Assembly (NCBI GenBank): GCA_965279285.1
Contig: OZ257148.1
Coordinates: forward strand, 1,302,001-1,366,000
Source: G965279335 sp965279285
Lineage (GTDB): Bacteria > Pseudomonadota > Gammaproteobacteria > DSM-16500
Length of the DNA: 64,000 nucleotides
Direction: 5' to 3'
Under the pieces are notes generated by a model that was given only the letters and a program-made list of their open reading frames with translations, had not been told where the DNA came from and did not search any database. Positions 35,881 to 44,282 of the stretch are shown here, one piece after another (position 1 is the first letter of the stretch; each line of letters begins with the position of its first letter). A program made the position numbers and the translations under genes.

Positions 35881-35917
35881 GTAGGGTGGGCAAAGGAGCG
35901 CCAGCGACGTGCCCACC
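35881..35917. repeat. Class A variant single arm with enlarged loop
   Basis: GTAGGGTGGGCAAAGGAGCG, then CCAGCGACGTGCCCACC. Compared with the common arm (CAAAGCGCAGCGTG) the centre is replaced by AAAGGAGCGCCAGCGACGTG, so the GGTGGGC/GCCCACC stem is kept and the loop differs. The same variant reappears at 52651-52690. It lies between surE and rpoS, where it could affect rpoS transcription. Confidence 0.85.
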
Positions 35918-36019
35918 AATTTGCTTATGTACACACAGAATCCACCGCTTTATTTATCAAGCAAAGAATAATAAGATTGAATATTAGCTATTTAGTTAAT
36001 GTCGTAGTTAGAGGTTTTA

Positions 36020-37009
36020 ATGCCTAAAAAGAAGCCACAAAATAGCCCAATAGAAGATTTAAGCGCTGATATGGATAAAGGCGATGAGTTTTCTATTCAG
36101 GCGGCCAAGCGCATGGAGAGCGAAGAGCTTGCTTTGGAAAAAATGGATCATAATCTTGAGTTAGTTCATGAAAATCTTGCAGAGGCATCTCAAGCAAAAG
36201 ATGCAATTCAAATGTACTTAAAAGAAATTGATTCACAATTATTAACCGCAAAAGAAGAAATTTATTATGCACGGTTGATACAAAAAGGCGATGAAAAAGC
36301 CCGAATTAAAATGATAACCGCTAATTTACGTTTAGTCGTTAAAATTGCTCGGCGTTATTATAATCGTGGTTTAGATTTTTTGGATTTAATTGAAGAAGGT
36401 AATTTAGGTTTATTGCGCGCAGTTGAAAAATTTGATCCAGAGCTCGGTTTTCGTTTTTCAACGTATGCGACATGGTGGATACGTCAAACGATTGAGCGTG
36501 CTATCATGAACCAAACACGAACGATCCGTTTACCTATTCATGTCGTAAGAGAGCTTAATAGCTATCTCTCTGTATCCCGAGAGTTATTAAAAACCCAAGG
36601 CCGTGACCCAAATTATGCTGATATTGCGGCCAAAGTTAATAAGCCAGTGAAAGATGTAAAAGAAATGATGGAATTAAATGAACACATGCTTTCATTAGAC
36701 ACCGTTGTTGGTACGGAGTCGGGTGTTGGCAGACCGCTGATTGATTCTATTGCTGACAAACATCAAGCTGATCCCGCAGAATTATTGGCAGATGAACATT
36801 TTTCAAAGCATTTATCTGAATGTTTAACTGAATTAACCGATAAACAACAAGAAGTATTGAATAGGCGTTTTGGTTTGAATGGTTATGATCGTCAAACGTT
36901 AGAAGATGTAGGTGCAGCGATTGGTTTAACACGAGAGCGAGTGCGTCAAATACAGATGCATGCGTTAAAGGCTTTGCGCGTTATTATGGAAAAGCGTGGG
37001 ATTACTTAA
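36020..37009 (+). CDS. rpoS: RNA polymerase sigma factor RpoS
   Basis: Stationary-phase/stress sigma factor, 329 aa. Region 1.2 (AIQMYLKEID..LLTAKEE), region 2 with DLIEEGNLGLLRAVEKFD and YATWWIRQ, region 3, and region 4 helix-turn-helix GLTRERVRQIQ are all present. Shine-Dalgarno AGAGG. In Legionella and Coxiella, RpoS governs developmental switching and some virulence genes; that is family knowledge, not seen here. A class A variant lies in its promoter gap. Confidence 0.95.
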   Translation: MPKKKPQNSPIEDLSADMDKGDEFSIQAAKRMESEELALEKMDHNLELVHENLAEASQAKDAIQMYLKEIDSQLLTAKEEIYYARLIQKGDEKARIKMITANLRLVVKIARRYYNRGLDFLDLIEEGNLGLLRAVEKFDPELGFRFSTYATWWIRQTIERAIMNQTRTIRLPIHVVRELNSYLSVSRELLKTQGRDPNYADIAAKVNKPVKDVKEMMELNEHMLSLDTVVGTESGVGRPLIDSIADKHQADPAELLADEHFSKHLSECLTELTDKQQEVLNRRFGLNGYDRQTLEDVGAAIGLTRERVRQIQMHALKALRVIMEKRGIT

Positions 37010-37039
37010 TCTTTTATAAATATCCCGCGACTAGAATTT

Positions 37040-37144
37040 GGTGGGCACGCTGCGCTTTGCCCACCTTACAACTCTAGATGCCAGCTAGAAGCGCGCTGGC
37101 ATGACAAAGCTTTTGTAGGGTGGGCAAAGCGCAGCGTGCCCACC
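37040..37144. repeat. Class A repeat with a class D module in its loop
   Basis: Arms at 37040-37069 (one change, CCACCTTAC) and 37115-37144. Instead of a short AT-rich loop the centre holds TGCCAGCTAGAAGCGCGCTG..GCATGACAAAG (37079-37109), the half-site of the class D element at 39698-39890. The right flank continues AAACTCTAGCTGCTAAATA. It lies between convergent rpoS and the PPi-PFK gene. Confidence 0.92.
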
Positions 37145-37168
37145 AAACTCTAGCTGCTAAATAAGTTA

Positions 37169-38434
37169 TTAAAAAACATCAAAACTTTTTTCTAACTTTT
37201 TTTCTACCGCAACATTTTTTAATTTCACATAACAAGGTAAACCATTTTTATACGGTGGATAATCTTCACCTAAAATAAGCGGGTTTAAATACGCACGGCA
37301 TTTTTCAGTAATTCCAAAACCATCTGCAGTAATGTAATCACGTGGCATGTGCACTTCAATATTCGCTACTTTTTCTAAAGGAGCTTCACCGATGCTCCAA
37401 TGATAAGGTGAGTTAGAATCGCGAACAATAATCGGCATAATGGCATTTTTACCCTGCAATGCTAATTCAACGGCAGCTTTACCGAGTGCATAAGCTTGTT
37501 CAACATCTGTTTGAGAGGCAATGTGCCGAGCTGAGCGTTGTAAATAATCAGCAACTGCCCAATGATATTTATAACCTAAATTATCTTTAATTAATTGCGC
37601 AATCACTGGTGCTACACCACCTAATTGTTTGTGGCCAAAAGCATCGACTAAACCTGATTCAGCAATAAATTTGCCTTCGGCGTTTTTTACTCCTTCAGAA
37701 ACGACAATAGAGCAATAACCATATTGCGTAACACATTTTTTTACCCGAGCAAAAAAAGTTTCTGGAATCAAAGGAATTTCAGGGAATAAAATAATATGTG
37801 GCGAGTCACCTTCTTGTTCAGCGGCTAAGCCACCAGCAGCAGCAATCCAACCGGCATGTCTGCCCATCACTTCCAGTACAAAAATTTTCGTCGACGTTAA
37901 AGCCATAGAGGCAACATCAAGCCCAGCTTCGCGAATAGAAACCGCGATATATTTTGCGACAGAGCCAAAACCGGGCGAGTTATCAGTAAAAGGTAAATCA
38001 TTATCAATTGTTTTTGGAATGCCGATACAGGTAATAGGATAGCCAGAGATTTGGCCAATTTGCGATACTTTAAATGCAGTGTCTTGTGAGTCGCCACCAC
38101 CATTATAAAAAAAGTATCGAATATTGTGCGCAGAGAATACATCGATTAAGCGTTCATATTGCGTACGATCTTTTTCAATTGCACCTAGCTTATGTCGGCA
38201 TGATCCAAAAGCACCGGCTGGAGTGTGTCTTAATGCAGCAATGTCTGCATCTGATTCGAGTGAGGTATCAATTAAATCTTCTGTTAGTGCACCAATAATG
38301 CCATTACGAGCCGCAAAAACATTACCTATTTTATCACTATATTGTCTTGCTGTTTGAATAACGCCACAGGCGCTGGCATTAATGACAGATGTCACGCCAC
38401 CTGATTGGGCGTAGAGTGCGTTATATTTTTCCAT
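37169..38434 (-). CDS. Pyrophosphate-dependent 6-phosphofructokinase
   Basis: 421 aa, PFK superfamily. Converts fructose 6-phosphate to the 1,6-bisphosphate. Two hallmarks favour PPi over ATP: Asp115 in NGGGDS (where ATP enzymes have Gly104 in GGDGS) and Lys141 in PKTIDND (where ATP enzymes have Gly). The catalytic TIDND is at 142-146, and MGRHAGW follows later. PPi use would make this step reversible and save ATP. GGAGAG lies 8 nt before the ATG. Monocistronic, flanked by palindromes on both sides. Confidence 0.9.
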   Translation of the reverse strand: MEKYNALYAQSGGVTSVINASACGVIQTARQYSDKIGNVFAARNGIIGALTEDLIDTSLESDADIAALRHTPAGAFGSCRHKLGAIEKDRTQYERLIDVFSAHNIRYFFYNGGGDSQDTAFKVSQIGQISGYPITCIGIPKTIDNDLPFTDNSPGFGSVAKYIAVSIREAGLDVASMALTSTKIFVLEVMGRHAGWIAAAGGLAAEQEGDSPHIILFPEIPLIPETFFARVKKCVTQYGYCSIVVSEGVKNAEGKFIAESGLVDAFGHKQLGGVAPVIAQLIKDNLGYKYHWAVADYLQRSARHIASQTDVEQAYALGKAAVELALQGKNAIMPIIVRDSNSPYHWSIGEAPLEKVANIEVHMPRDYITADGFGITEKCRAYLNPLILGEDYPPYKNGLPCYVKLKNVAVEKKLEKSFDVF

Positions 38435-38558
38435 GTTTTTGCTCTCCGGAGAGGGGTCAAAGTTAAGTGTTATTCGGTCGGTACTTTATCGTATAAAGAG
38501 AATGTGCACAATCTAGCGTTGTTTCTATAGCAGAATTTTTAAGGTAAAAAACGGGTAA

Positions 38559-38685
38559 CTATTCAGCAGCGAGAGAGTTTGGTGGGCACGCTGCGCTTTG
38601 CCCACCCTACATTAATTTATTTTTGTCATTTTTGTAGGGTGGGCAAAGCGCAGCGTGCCCACCAAACTCTCTCGCTGCTGAATAG
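38559..38685. repeat. Class A repeat, most complete copy (52-bp perfect arms)
   Basis: Arms at 38559-38610 and 38634-38685 are perfect inverted copies: CTATTCAGCAGCGAGAGAGT, TT, then the usual 30-bp core. The loop is 23 bp. This copy defines the full unit: terminus, 10-12-bp spacer, core, loop and mirror. It ends 9 bp before the stop of the stress-protein gene. Confidence 0.95.
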
Positions 38686-38694
38686 CTCACTTAC

Positions 38695-39129
38695 TTAACC
38701 ATCAATAGCAGCAATGCTATCAATTACAGAAAGTGTGTGTTCCTTTTTAAACTTAAACGTAAAGGAATTATGAAAATCCTGAATGTTGGGGCTGCTGGCT
38801 AAAATAAAATGGGCATCGAGTTTATCTGCTAAACGGAGCGCTTCATTTTTAATGCGGCCTGTGATTAACCATTGATTTTCTTTTCCTATCGTTAGGTCTT
38901 TGCCGATATTTGATAAGCAATGTTTTGCTTTCTCATATTCACGTTCAGCTAACATAACCATGGAAGGAATGTTAAAATAACACGTTGGTAAATTAGGAAT
39001 GACATGTACCAGGCTTAATTTGATAGGCATACCTTCTTCTTTAGCCTTGGCAATGGCATTTTTTATCAGTGACAGTTCCGTTTCTGTTACTGCATTTGTT
39101 ACTAACAATACATGTTTTGGCGTACTCAT
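38695..39129 (-). CDS. Universal stress protein (UspA family)
   Basis: 144 aa with the Usp alpha/beta fold. N-terminal PKHVLLVTNAVTETE, the internal LVHVIPNLP strand and the C-terminal ADKLDAHFILASSP segment fit; the glycine-rich ATP-binding G-2x-G-9x-G(S/T) motif is not well kept, so it may be of the non-ATP-binding UspA type. GGAG lies 9 nt before the ATG. Isolated gene between palindromes. The 757-bp stretch from 39130 to 39886 has no gene I can support; it holds class A and D repeats. Confidence 0.82.
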   Translation of the reverse strand: MSTPKHVLLVTNAVTETELSLIKNAIAKAKEEGMPIKLSLVHVIPNLPTCYFNIPSMVMLAEREYEKAKHCLSNIGKDLTIGKENQWLITGRIKNEALRLADKLDAHFILASSPNIQDFHNSFTFKFKKEHTLSVIDSIAAIDG

Positions 39130-39501
39130 CTTCGCATACTCCCTTGCAAATTATGGGTTTTCTAGGGGTTGGGTTAGGGTATTCATACTCTATTTCCAAC
39201 AGGGGAACGCTAATCATCTCACTTTTGGGTGCTAGGTGAAATTGGCGATTACCAATAGGGTGGTGCTCATAGACCCAGGGATTTATTAGGGTATCTACGG
39301 TAAAAATTAATCTATGTTGATCTTTTTTAAAAACAAAAGGCACGTAGTGTAAAAGCAAGCATCAAATGAACGTGAAAAATAAGTTGATATTTATTTTTTT
39401 ATCTGGAAGGAGTGAGTTAGGGTTTACCTATTTTTAAAAAGTAAATCTGTTATTCGGGATGAAAAATCAAGATGTTATGTGTAATGTGAATTTCGGAGTA
39501 A

Positions 39502-39675
39502 CTATTCAGTAGACAAAGTTTGGTGGGCACGCTGCGCTTTGCCCACCCTACATTTTTAATACAATCAAATTGTGGCATACCCCACATTTCACCAAAAATA
39601 TAACACCCCGTCATAAATTCAAAAACGTAGGGTGGGCAAAGCGCAGCGTGCCCACCAAACTTTGAACACTAATAG
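39502..39675. repeat. Class A repeat with long loop and CTATTCAG-type termini
   Basis: Arms at 39522-39551 and 39627-39656; the loop is 75 bp, longer than in other copies. Flanks: CTATTCAGTAGACAAAGTTT on the left and AAACTTTGAACACTAATAG on the right. GTAACTATTCAG at the left end matches the terminal consensus. Confidence 0.92.
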
Positions 39676-39697
39676 TTACATTCCGGATAGCTCAAGA

Positions 39698-39890
39698 TCA
39701 GTTTTGTCGTGCCAGTATGCTCGCCAGGTCATACCAGCGTGCTTCTAGCTGGTATCCAGAATCGCCTCAATTTGTTAATAGCGCTACGTTAGAAACAGCA
39801 GTATCTAATTTCGGTTTTTTATTATCGTGTGAGTTTTATTCGAGGCTGTTCTGGGTGCCAGCTAGAAGCACGCTGGCACGACAAAGTTAC
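39698..39890. repeat. Class D palindromic element
   Basis: Left arm 39698-39767 reads AGTTTTGTCGTGCCAG, an insertion of about 20 bp, then CAGCGTGCTTCTAGCTGG..GAATCGCCTC. Right arm 39842-39890 is the inverse: GAGGCTGTTCTGGGTGCCAG, CTAGAAGCACGCTGGCACGA, CAAAG. The right end overlaps the stop codon of the response regulator (TAA at 39887-39889 on the minus strand). A half copy lies in the class A loop at 37079-37109. Confidence 0.85.
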
Positions 39891-40528
39891 TCTTCATAAG
39901 CAATAACTTCTTGCTGTCCGGTATTGGTTAAGACGAGTTTAACTAATTCAGGCACTGATTTAACGCTCATTTTTTTCATCACACTTGCACGATGCGCTTC
40001 AACGGTTTTAAGCGAAATATTGAGCTCAGCGGAGATAACCTTATTTTGTTTGCCAGCAATGATTCCATGTAAAACTTGAATTTCACGTGGCGAAAGTAAA
40101 GCAAATTTTGCCTCTGCTTGTGCGTTTTCTTCTTGTTTTTCACGATTTGTTTTATCTACTCGAAGTGCTTTATTGATGCTTTCAAGTAACACTTGATCGT
40201 TAAATGGTTTAGTTAAAAAATCAATTGCTCCGGCTTTCATGACGCGGACTGCGAGAGGGACATCGCCGTGACCACTAATAAAAATAATGGGTAAAATAGG
40301 ATGAGGTGCTTCGGTATTTAAGCGTGTTTGTAATTCAGGGCCACTCATGCCTGGCATACGTACATCAAGTAATAGGCAGCCATGTTGGTGCGGCTCAAAT
40401 TGCTCGAGAAAATCATGTGCACGCGTAAATGTTTTAACTTTTAATCCCACGGATTGAATGATCCAGGAAAGTGATTCAGCCATCGCTTGATCATCATCGA
40501 CAACATACACAATAGGTTCAATTGACAT
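39887..40528 (-). CDS. FixJ-family response regulator
   Basis: 213 aa. Receiver domain (1-120) with acidic pocket DDD at 11-13, phospho-acceptor Asp55 in LLLDVRMPG and Lys in FLTKPF. Linker, then a LuxR/FixJ helix-turn-helix (LSPREIQVLHGIIAGKQNKV, then KTVEAHRASVMKKM). It acts as a transcription factor after phosphorylation, presumably by the upstream kinase 9 bp away. Its stop lies within the end of a class D element. Target genes are not evident. Confidence 0.93.
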   Translation of the reverse strand: MSIEPIVYVVDDDQAMAESLSWIIQSVGLKVKTFTRAHDFLEQFEPHQHGCLLLDVRMPGMSGPELQTRLNTEAPHPILPIIFISGHGDVPLAVRVMKAGAIDFLTKPFNDQVLLESINKALRVDKTNREKQEENAQAEAKFALLSPREIQVLHGIIAGKQNKVISAELNISLKTVEAHRASVMKKMSVKSVPELVKLVLTNTGQQEVIAYEE

Positions 40529-40537
40529 AAGTTGCTC

Positions 40538-42118
40538 CTAGTTAATCGGTAAGGTAAAACGTATCCAACTATTATTATTTGAGTTAGGGTTAATAGTAAA
40601 TTTGCCACCATGTGCTTCAATAATCGAGCGACAAATAGCTAATCCCATGCCTCGGCCATGCGCTTTGGTAGTAAAAAAAGGTTGAAAGACTTTATGCACT
40701 AATTCTTTTGAAAATCCAGGCCCTGAATCATTAATCACAATTTCTATATTATGTAGATCAGCAGGGTTGCTGCGAATTTTAATGCGTCGTGCTTTCATAT
40801 CAGTTTCATTCATTGCTTCAATAGCATTTTGAATTAAGTTAAGCACGACTTGTTGTAATTGAATTTTATCTGCTGAAATTAAGGGGACACTTTTATCTAA
40901 TTCAAAATCAATTTTAGTTTTAGCATTATTTAAATCACTACGAATGAGGCTTACTGTTTCACGTAATAAACTATTGACTTTGCAAGGGCTACGGAATATT
41001 TGGCCTTTACAAAAAAAGTTTTTTAATCGGTGAATGACTTCACCCGCTCGTTCAGCTTGAGCGACGGCTTTTTTCATGATTTCAACTAGTTGAGTAGAGT
41101 CGTGATTATCATTTTGTAAGTAACGTACGCAGCCTTGAGTGTAGTTGACGATGGCTGCTAGTGGTTGGCTAATTTCATGTGCCATACCTGACGCCATTTC
41201 TTCCATGGTGCTGAGACGAAATACGTGTGCTAATTGTTGGCCCCGCAAGCGGGCTTTTTTATCGAGAATACGATCCGTGACATCACGTGAAGCTGATTGA
41301 ATTTCGCGAATAGTTCTTGATTGATCATCACGAACAATACGGATATTGCTTTCAAACCAACGATAATCGCCATCCTTGCGACGGATACGATAAGTCAGTG
41401 TTTGATGTTGAAAATGGTCTTTGCGGCGTGTGAGCGCTTTTCTTAACTTGCTAATATCATCATGATGTAAAAACTTATAAGCACTGCAACCTACGAGTTC
41501 TTCGGGGCTATAGCCTAATAAGGTTTTGCAAGAGGGAGAGGCATACAAATAAGTGCCGTCAGGCGCTTGGCGAGAAATAATGTCGGTAGCATTTTCCGCC
41601 AGTAAATGAAAACGTAATTCACTTTCGCGCAAATTTTGCTCTATGTGATCATGCGCACTAATATTTTTTATTAATAATGTGTTAGCCATGTAAAGCATGG
41701 TCAAATTATGTTGAATTTCTTCAGTTAATTTGTGATTTTGTTCCTCTAGCTGTAATTCATGGGCTTTATAAGCAGAAATGTTTTGTTGCATGAGGAGAAT
41801 CAGTGCTTTGTTGGGTAGCTGAGGGCTCGATGGCAAGAGAGTGGCTGTGCTCTTACAGCAGCCTTTAGAGCCATTTTTACGGACAAAAGTTGTTTCTGCA
41901 ATCCATTTTTTATGATGAATGAGTGTTTCAGGAACAATTTTAGGGAAAGGATGGGTTTGATAAATTAAGTTAACAGAACGTCCTATTACCTCTTTTTTGG
42001 GGTAACCAAATAAAGCTGTGGCGCCTTGATTCCAGTCTACAATGCATCCTGTCTTATCAAGTAAGATAGCGCTATCTGCAATGGCTTCGAATAAGGGTCT
42101 TCCAAAATCGGTTTCCAT
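40538..42118 (-). CDS. PAS-domain sensor histidine kinase (FixL/NtrB-like)
   Basis: 526 aa; ATG 42118 with AGGA upstream is chosen over an in-frame GTG at 42136. Two PAS domains (about residues 5-115 and 175-300; the second has an adjoining PAC region with RDVTDR), then HisKA with His314 in SGMAHEISQP and HATPase_c with N-box NAIEAM, GPGFS and GMGLAICRSIIEAHGGKF. No transmembrane segments or signal peptide, so it senses a cytoplasmic cue. No haem-binding His motif of FixL could be confirmed, so oxygen sensing is not claimed. Operon with the FixJ-type regulator. Confidence 0.92.
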   Translation of the reverse strand: METDFGRPLFEAIADSAILLDKTGCIVDWNQGATALFGYPKKEVIGRSVNLIYQTHPFPKIVPETLIHHKKWIAETTFVRKNGSKGCCKSTATLLPSSPQLPNKALILLMQQNISAYKAHELQLEEQNHKLTEEIQHNLTMLYMANTLLIKNISAHDHIEQNLRESELRFHLLAENATDIISRQAPDGTYLYASPSCKTLLGYSPEELVGCSAYKFLHHDDISKLRKALTRRKDHFQHQTLTYRIRRKDGDYRWFESNIRIVRDDQSRTIREIQSASRDVTDRILDKKARLRGQQLAHVFRLSTMEEMASGMAHEISQPLAAIVNYTQGCVRYLQNDNHDSTQLVEIMKKAVAQAERAGEVIHRLKNFFCKGQIFRSPCKVNSLLRETVSLIRSDLNNAKTKIDFELDKSVPLISADKIQLQQVVLNLIQNAIEAMNETDMKARRIKIRSNPADLHNIEIVINDSGPGFSKELVHKVFQPFFTTKAHGRGMGLAICRSIIEAHGGKFTINPNSNNNSWIRFTLPIN

Positions 42119-42204
42119 ACCCACTTTTCCTTTCACCGCGGTGATCTTTGTAATAGTATCACATTCTTAATTATTAGATATATCTCCTATGAGGTACTTA
42201 ACGT

Positions 42205-43584
42205 ATGCATATTCATATTCTGGGTGTTTGCGGCACATTTATGGCCGGTATTGCCGTTATTGCGAAACAAGCAGGGCACGAAGTCAGTGGTTCAGATTTA
42301 AATGTCTATCCGCCAATGAGCCATCAATTAGAGGCGCAAGGTATTCGTCTAATGAATGGATTTGATCCTAAGCATATTGATGCTTCGGTTGATTGTGTCA
42401 TTGTTGGCAATGTCATTCGACGTGGCAATCCAGCGATGGAATATGTGTTAGATAAAAATATCCCGTATATTTCTGGCCCACAGTGGTTAGCAGAAAATAT
42501 ATTGCAAAATCGTTGGGTTTTAGCGGTATCAGGAACGCATGGGAAAACAACGACAACCAGTATGTTAACTTGGATTCTAAAATATGCTGGTAAAGAACCC
42601 GGATTTTTAATTGGGGGAGTTCCAGAAAATTTTGGGGTCTCAGCGCAAATAGGGTCATCACCCTTTTTTGTGATTGAAGCAGATGAATATGACAGTGCAT
42701 TTTTCGATAAAAGATCTAAGTTTATTCATTATCGTGCAAAGACATTAATTTTAAATAATTTAGAATTTGATCATGCTGATATTTTTCCTGATCTTAATGC
42801 AATTAAACAACAGTTTCATTTTTTATTACGTACTGTACCCAGTAATGGTTTGATTGTACGAAATGGACAGGATGATAATCTGACCGATGTATTAGCAAAA
42901 GGTTGTTGGACAGAGACTACTACGTTTGCAGGCAGTAACAGTGATTGGCAAGCAACATTATTACAAGCAGATGGTAGTCAGTTTGATGTGTTTCATCAAG
43001 GTAAGTTAGTGGGTAAGATGCAAACATGGGGATTGTTGGGGCAGCATAATGTAGATAATGCATTAGCTGCTGTTGCAGCTGCTCATCATGCAGGTGTAGC
43101 ACCAGCAATAGCCATAGAAGCACTTGCATTATTTAAAAATGTAAAACGGCGTTTAGAAGTACGTGGGCAGGTTAATGGGATTACGGTTTATGATGATTTT
43201 GCGCATCACCCAACGGCGATTGCAACCACATTAGCCGGATTACGCGCAAAGATTGGTAAGGCACGTTTAATCGCAGTATTAGAATTTGGTTCTTACACTA
43301 TGCGTACCGGAGTGCATCGTGATCATATCAAGCAAGCATTGCAGGCAGCCGATTTAGTTGTTTGTAAAAACTCAGCGGCAGATAATACCTGGGGTTTAGG
43401 AGAGGTATTAAAAGGGTTTGCACAACCCACTATGCAAGCTGAAAATGTTGATGTTTTAATAGCGGATCTTATTAAACAAGTTAAAGTGGGCGATCATATT
43501 TTGGTGATGAGTAATTCTGGTTTTGATGGTATTCATCAAAAATTATTGGATGCACTTAAGACAATAGAGGTAACTAACGCATGA
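42205..43584 (+). CDS. mpl: UDP-MurNAc:L-Ala-gamma-D-Glu-meso-DAP ligase
   Basis: Cytoplasmic murein-recycling ligase that reattaches tripeptide to UDP-MurNAc. 459 aa. Glycine-rich N-terminus (HILGVCGTFMAGIA), ATP loop GTHGKTTT at 110-117, and the Mpl-type middle (EADEYDSAFFDKRSKF) with C-terminal YDDFAHHPTAI. GAGGT upstream. Its TGA overlaps the ATG of the 35-aa ORF. Confidence 0.96.
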   Translation: MHIHILGVCGTFMAGIAVIAKQAGHEVSGSDLNVYPPMSHQLEAQGIRLMNGFDPKHIDASVDCVIVGNVIRRGNPAMEYVLDKNIPYISGPQWLAENILQNRWVLAVSGTHGKTTTTSMLTWILKYAGKEPGFLIGGVPENFGVSAQIGSSPFFVIEADEYDSAFFDKRSKFIHYRAKTLILNNLEFDHADIFPDLNAIKQQFHFLLRTVPSNGLIVRNGQDDNLTDVLAKGCWTETTTFAGSNSDWQATLLQADGSQFDVFHQGKLVGKMQTWGLLGQHNVDNALAAVAAAHHAGVAPAIAIEALALFKNVKRRLEVRGQVNGITVYDDFAHHPTAIATTLAGLRAKIGKARLIAVLEFGSYTMRTGVHRDHIKQALQAADLVVCKNSAADNTWGLGEVLKGFAQPTMQAENVDVLIADLIKQVKVGDHILVMSNSGFDGIHQKLLDALKTIEVTNA

Positions 43585-43688
43585 GCCATCATGAACCCGT
43601 TACAGCAACGTTCACTCGTGCAGGTGTGTACTTAGGTTTAGTAGCCTATATTATTTTAGCATTAATTATTATTAAAATTTATTTATAG
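43581..43688 (+). CDS. Small 35-aa membrane protein
   Basis: Starts with ATG overlapping the mpl TGA (ATGA) and ends 13 bp before apaG. It encodes a short polar N-terminus (MSHHEPVTATFTRAG) followed by one hydrophobic helix of about 20 residues (VYLGLVAYIILALIIIKIYL). Four-base overlap with mpl, tight fit before apaG and a clear single-pass profile argue for a real gene. Function unknown; not recognised from memory. Confidence 0.7.
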   Translation: MSHHEPVTATFTRAGVYLGLVAYIILALIIIKIYL

Positions 43689-43701
43689 AGAATTATTGCC
43701 G

Positions 43702-44100
43702 ATGAAAGAAATTAAAATTCATGTTAATGCACAATCGCGCTACTTGCCCGAGCAGTCTACACCCTCTGAGCAACGTTATGTTTGGTCGTATGAAATTTCC
43801 ATTGATAATCAAGGCGAAGAAATCGTGCAGTTATTAAATCGTTATTGGCGCATCATTGATGTTCAAGGCCATATTGAAGAAGTGCGTGGCCCCGGCGTGG
43901 TGGGATTGCAGCCGCTTATTAAGCCAGGCAAACAATTTAGCTATAGTAGTTTTTGCCAGTTACCAACCCCACAAGGTACTATGGAAGGCTATTACGAAAT
44001 GCAAAATTTAGAAGAAGTGCGTTTTATTGCCAGCGTACCAAAATTTTTATTAACATCACCCGATGCAGCAACAGACATATTTAGATCGAAGTTGCATTAA
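43702..44100 (+). CDS. apaG: ApaG-domain protein
   Basis: 132 aa, Co2+/Mg2+ efflux-associated ApaG family with a fibronectin-like beta fold; precise role unclear. Conserved blocks: Y.WSYEISIDNQG, RYWRIIDVQG, EVRGPGVVGLQPLIKPG and MEGYYEM. I use ATG 43702; an in-frame TTG at 43696 adds two residues. It follows mpl and the small membrane ORF, whereas E. coli apaG lies with ksgA. Confidence 0.93.
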   Translation: MKEIKIHVNAQSRYLPEQSTPSEQRYVWSYEISIDNQGEEIVQLLNRYWRIIDVQGHIEEVRGPGVVGLQPLIKPGKQFSYSSFCQLPTPQGTMEGYYEMQNLEEVRFIASVPKFLLTSPDAATDIFRSKLH

Positions 44101-44122
44101 ATAATTGCTAATAAGCAGTCAT

Positions 44123-44237
44123 GGTGGGCACGCTGCGCTTTGCTCACCGTACATTGATTATTTTTGGTGGGCACGCTGCGCTTTGCCCACCCTACATTAA
44201 TTATTTGGTAGGGTGGGCAAAGCGCAGCGTGCCCACC
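44123..44237. repeat. Class A repeat cluster, three arms
   Basis: Left-type arm 44123-44152 (slightly diverged: GCTCACCGTAC), a second left-type arm 44166-44195, then right-type 44208-44237. The last two form the usual palindrome; the first looks like a duplicated arm. Between convergent apaG and the phospholipase D gene. Confidence 0.92.
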
Positions 44238-44282
44238 AAAAACACAAAAAAATCATATCCTGAAGGACCCCAGTCCTTATTA

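Noticed and set aside
39041..39358. A 105-codon TTG-started frame on the minus strand upstream of and overlapping the stress-protein gene
   Set aside because: The upstream half looks somewhat protein-like, but there is no Shine-Dalgarno, the start is TTG and the second half overlaps the Usp gene in another frame. A decayed gene cannot be excluded.
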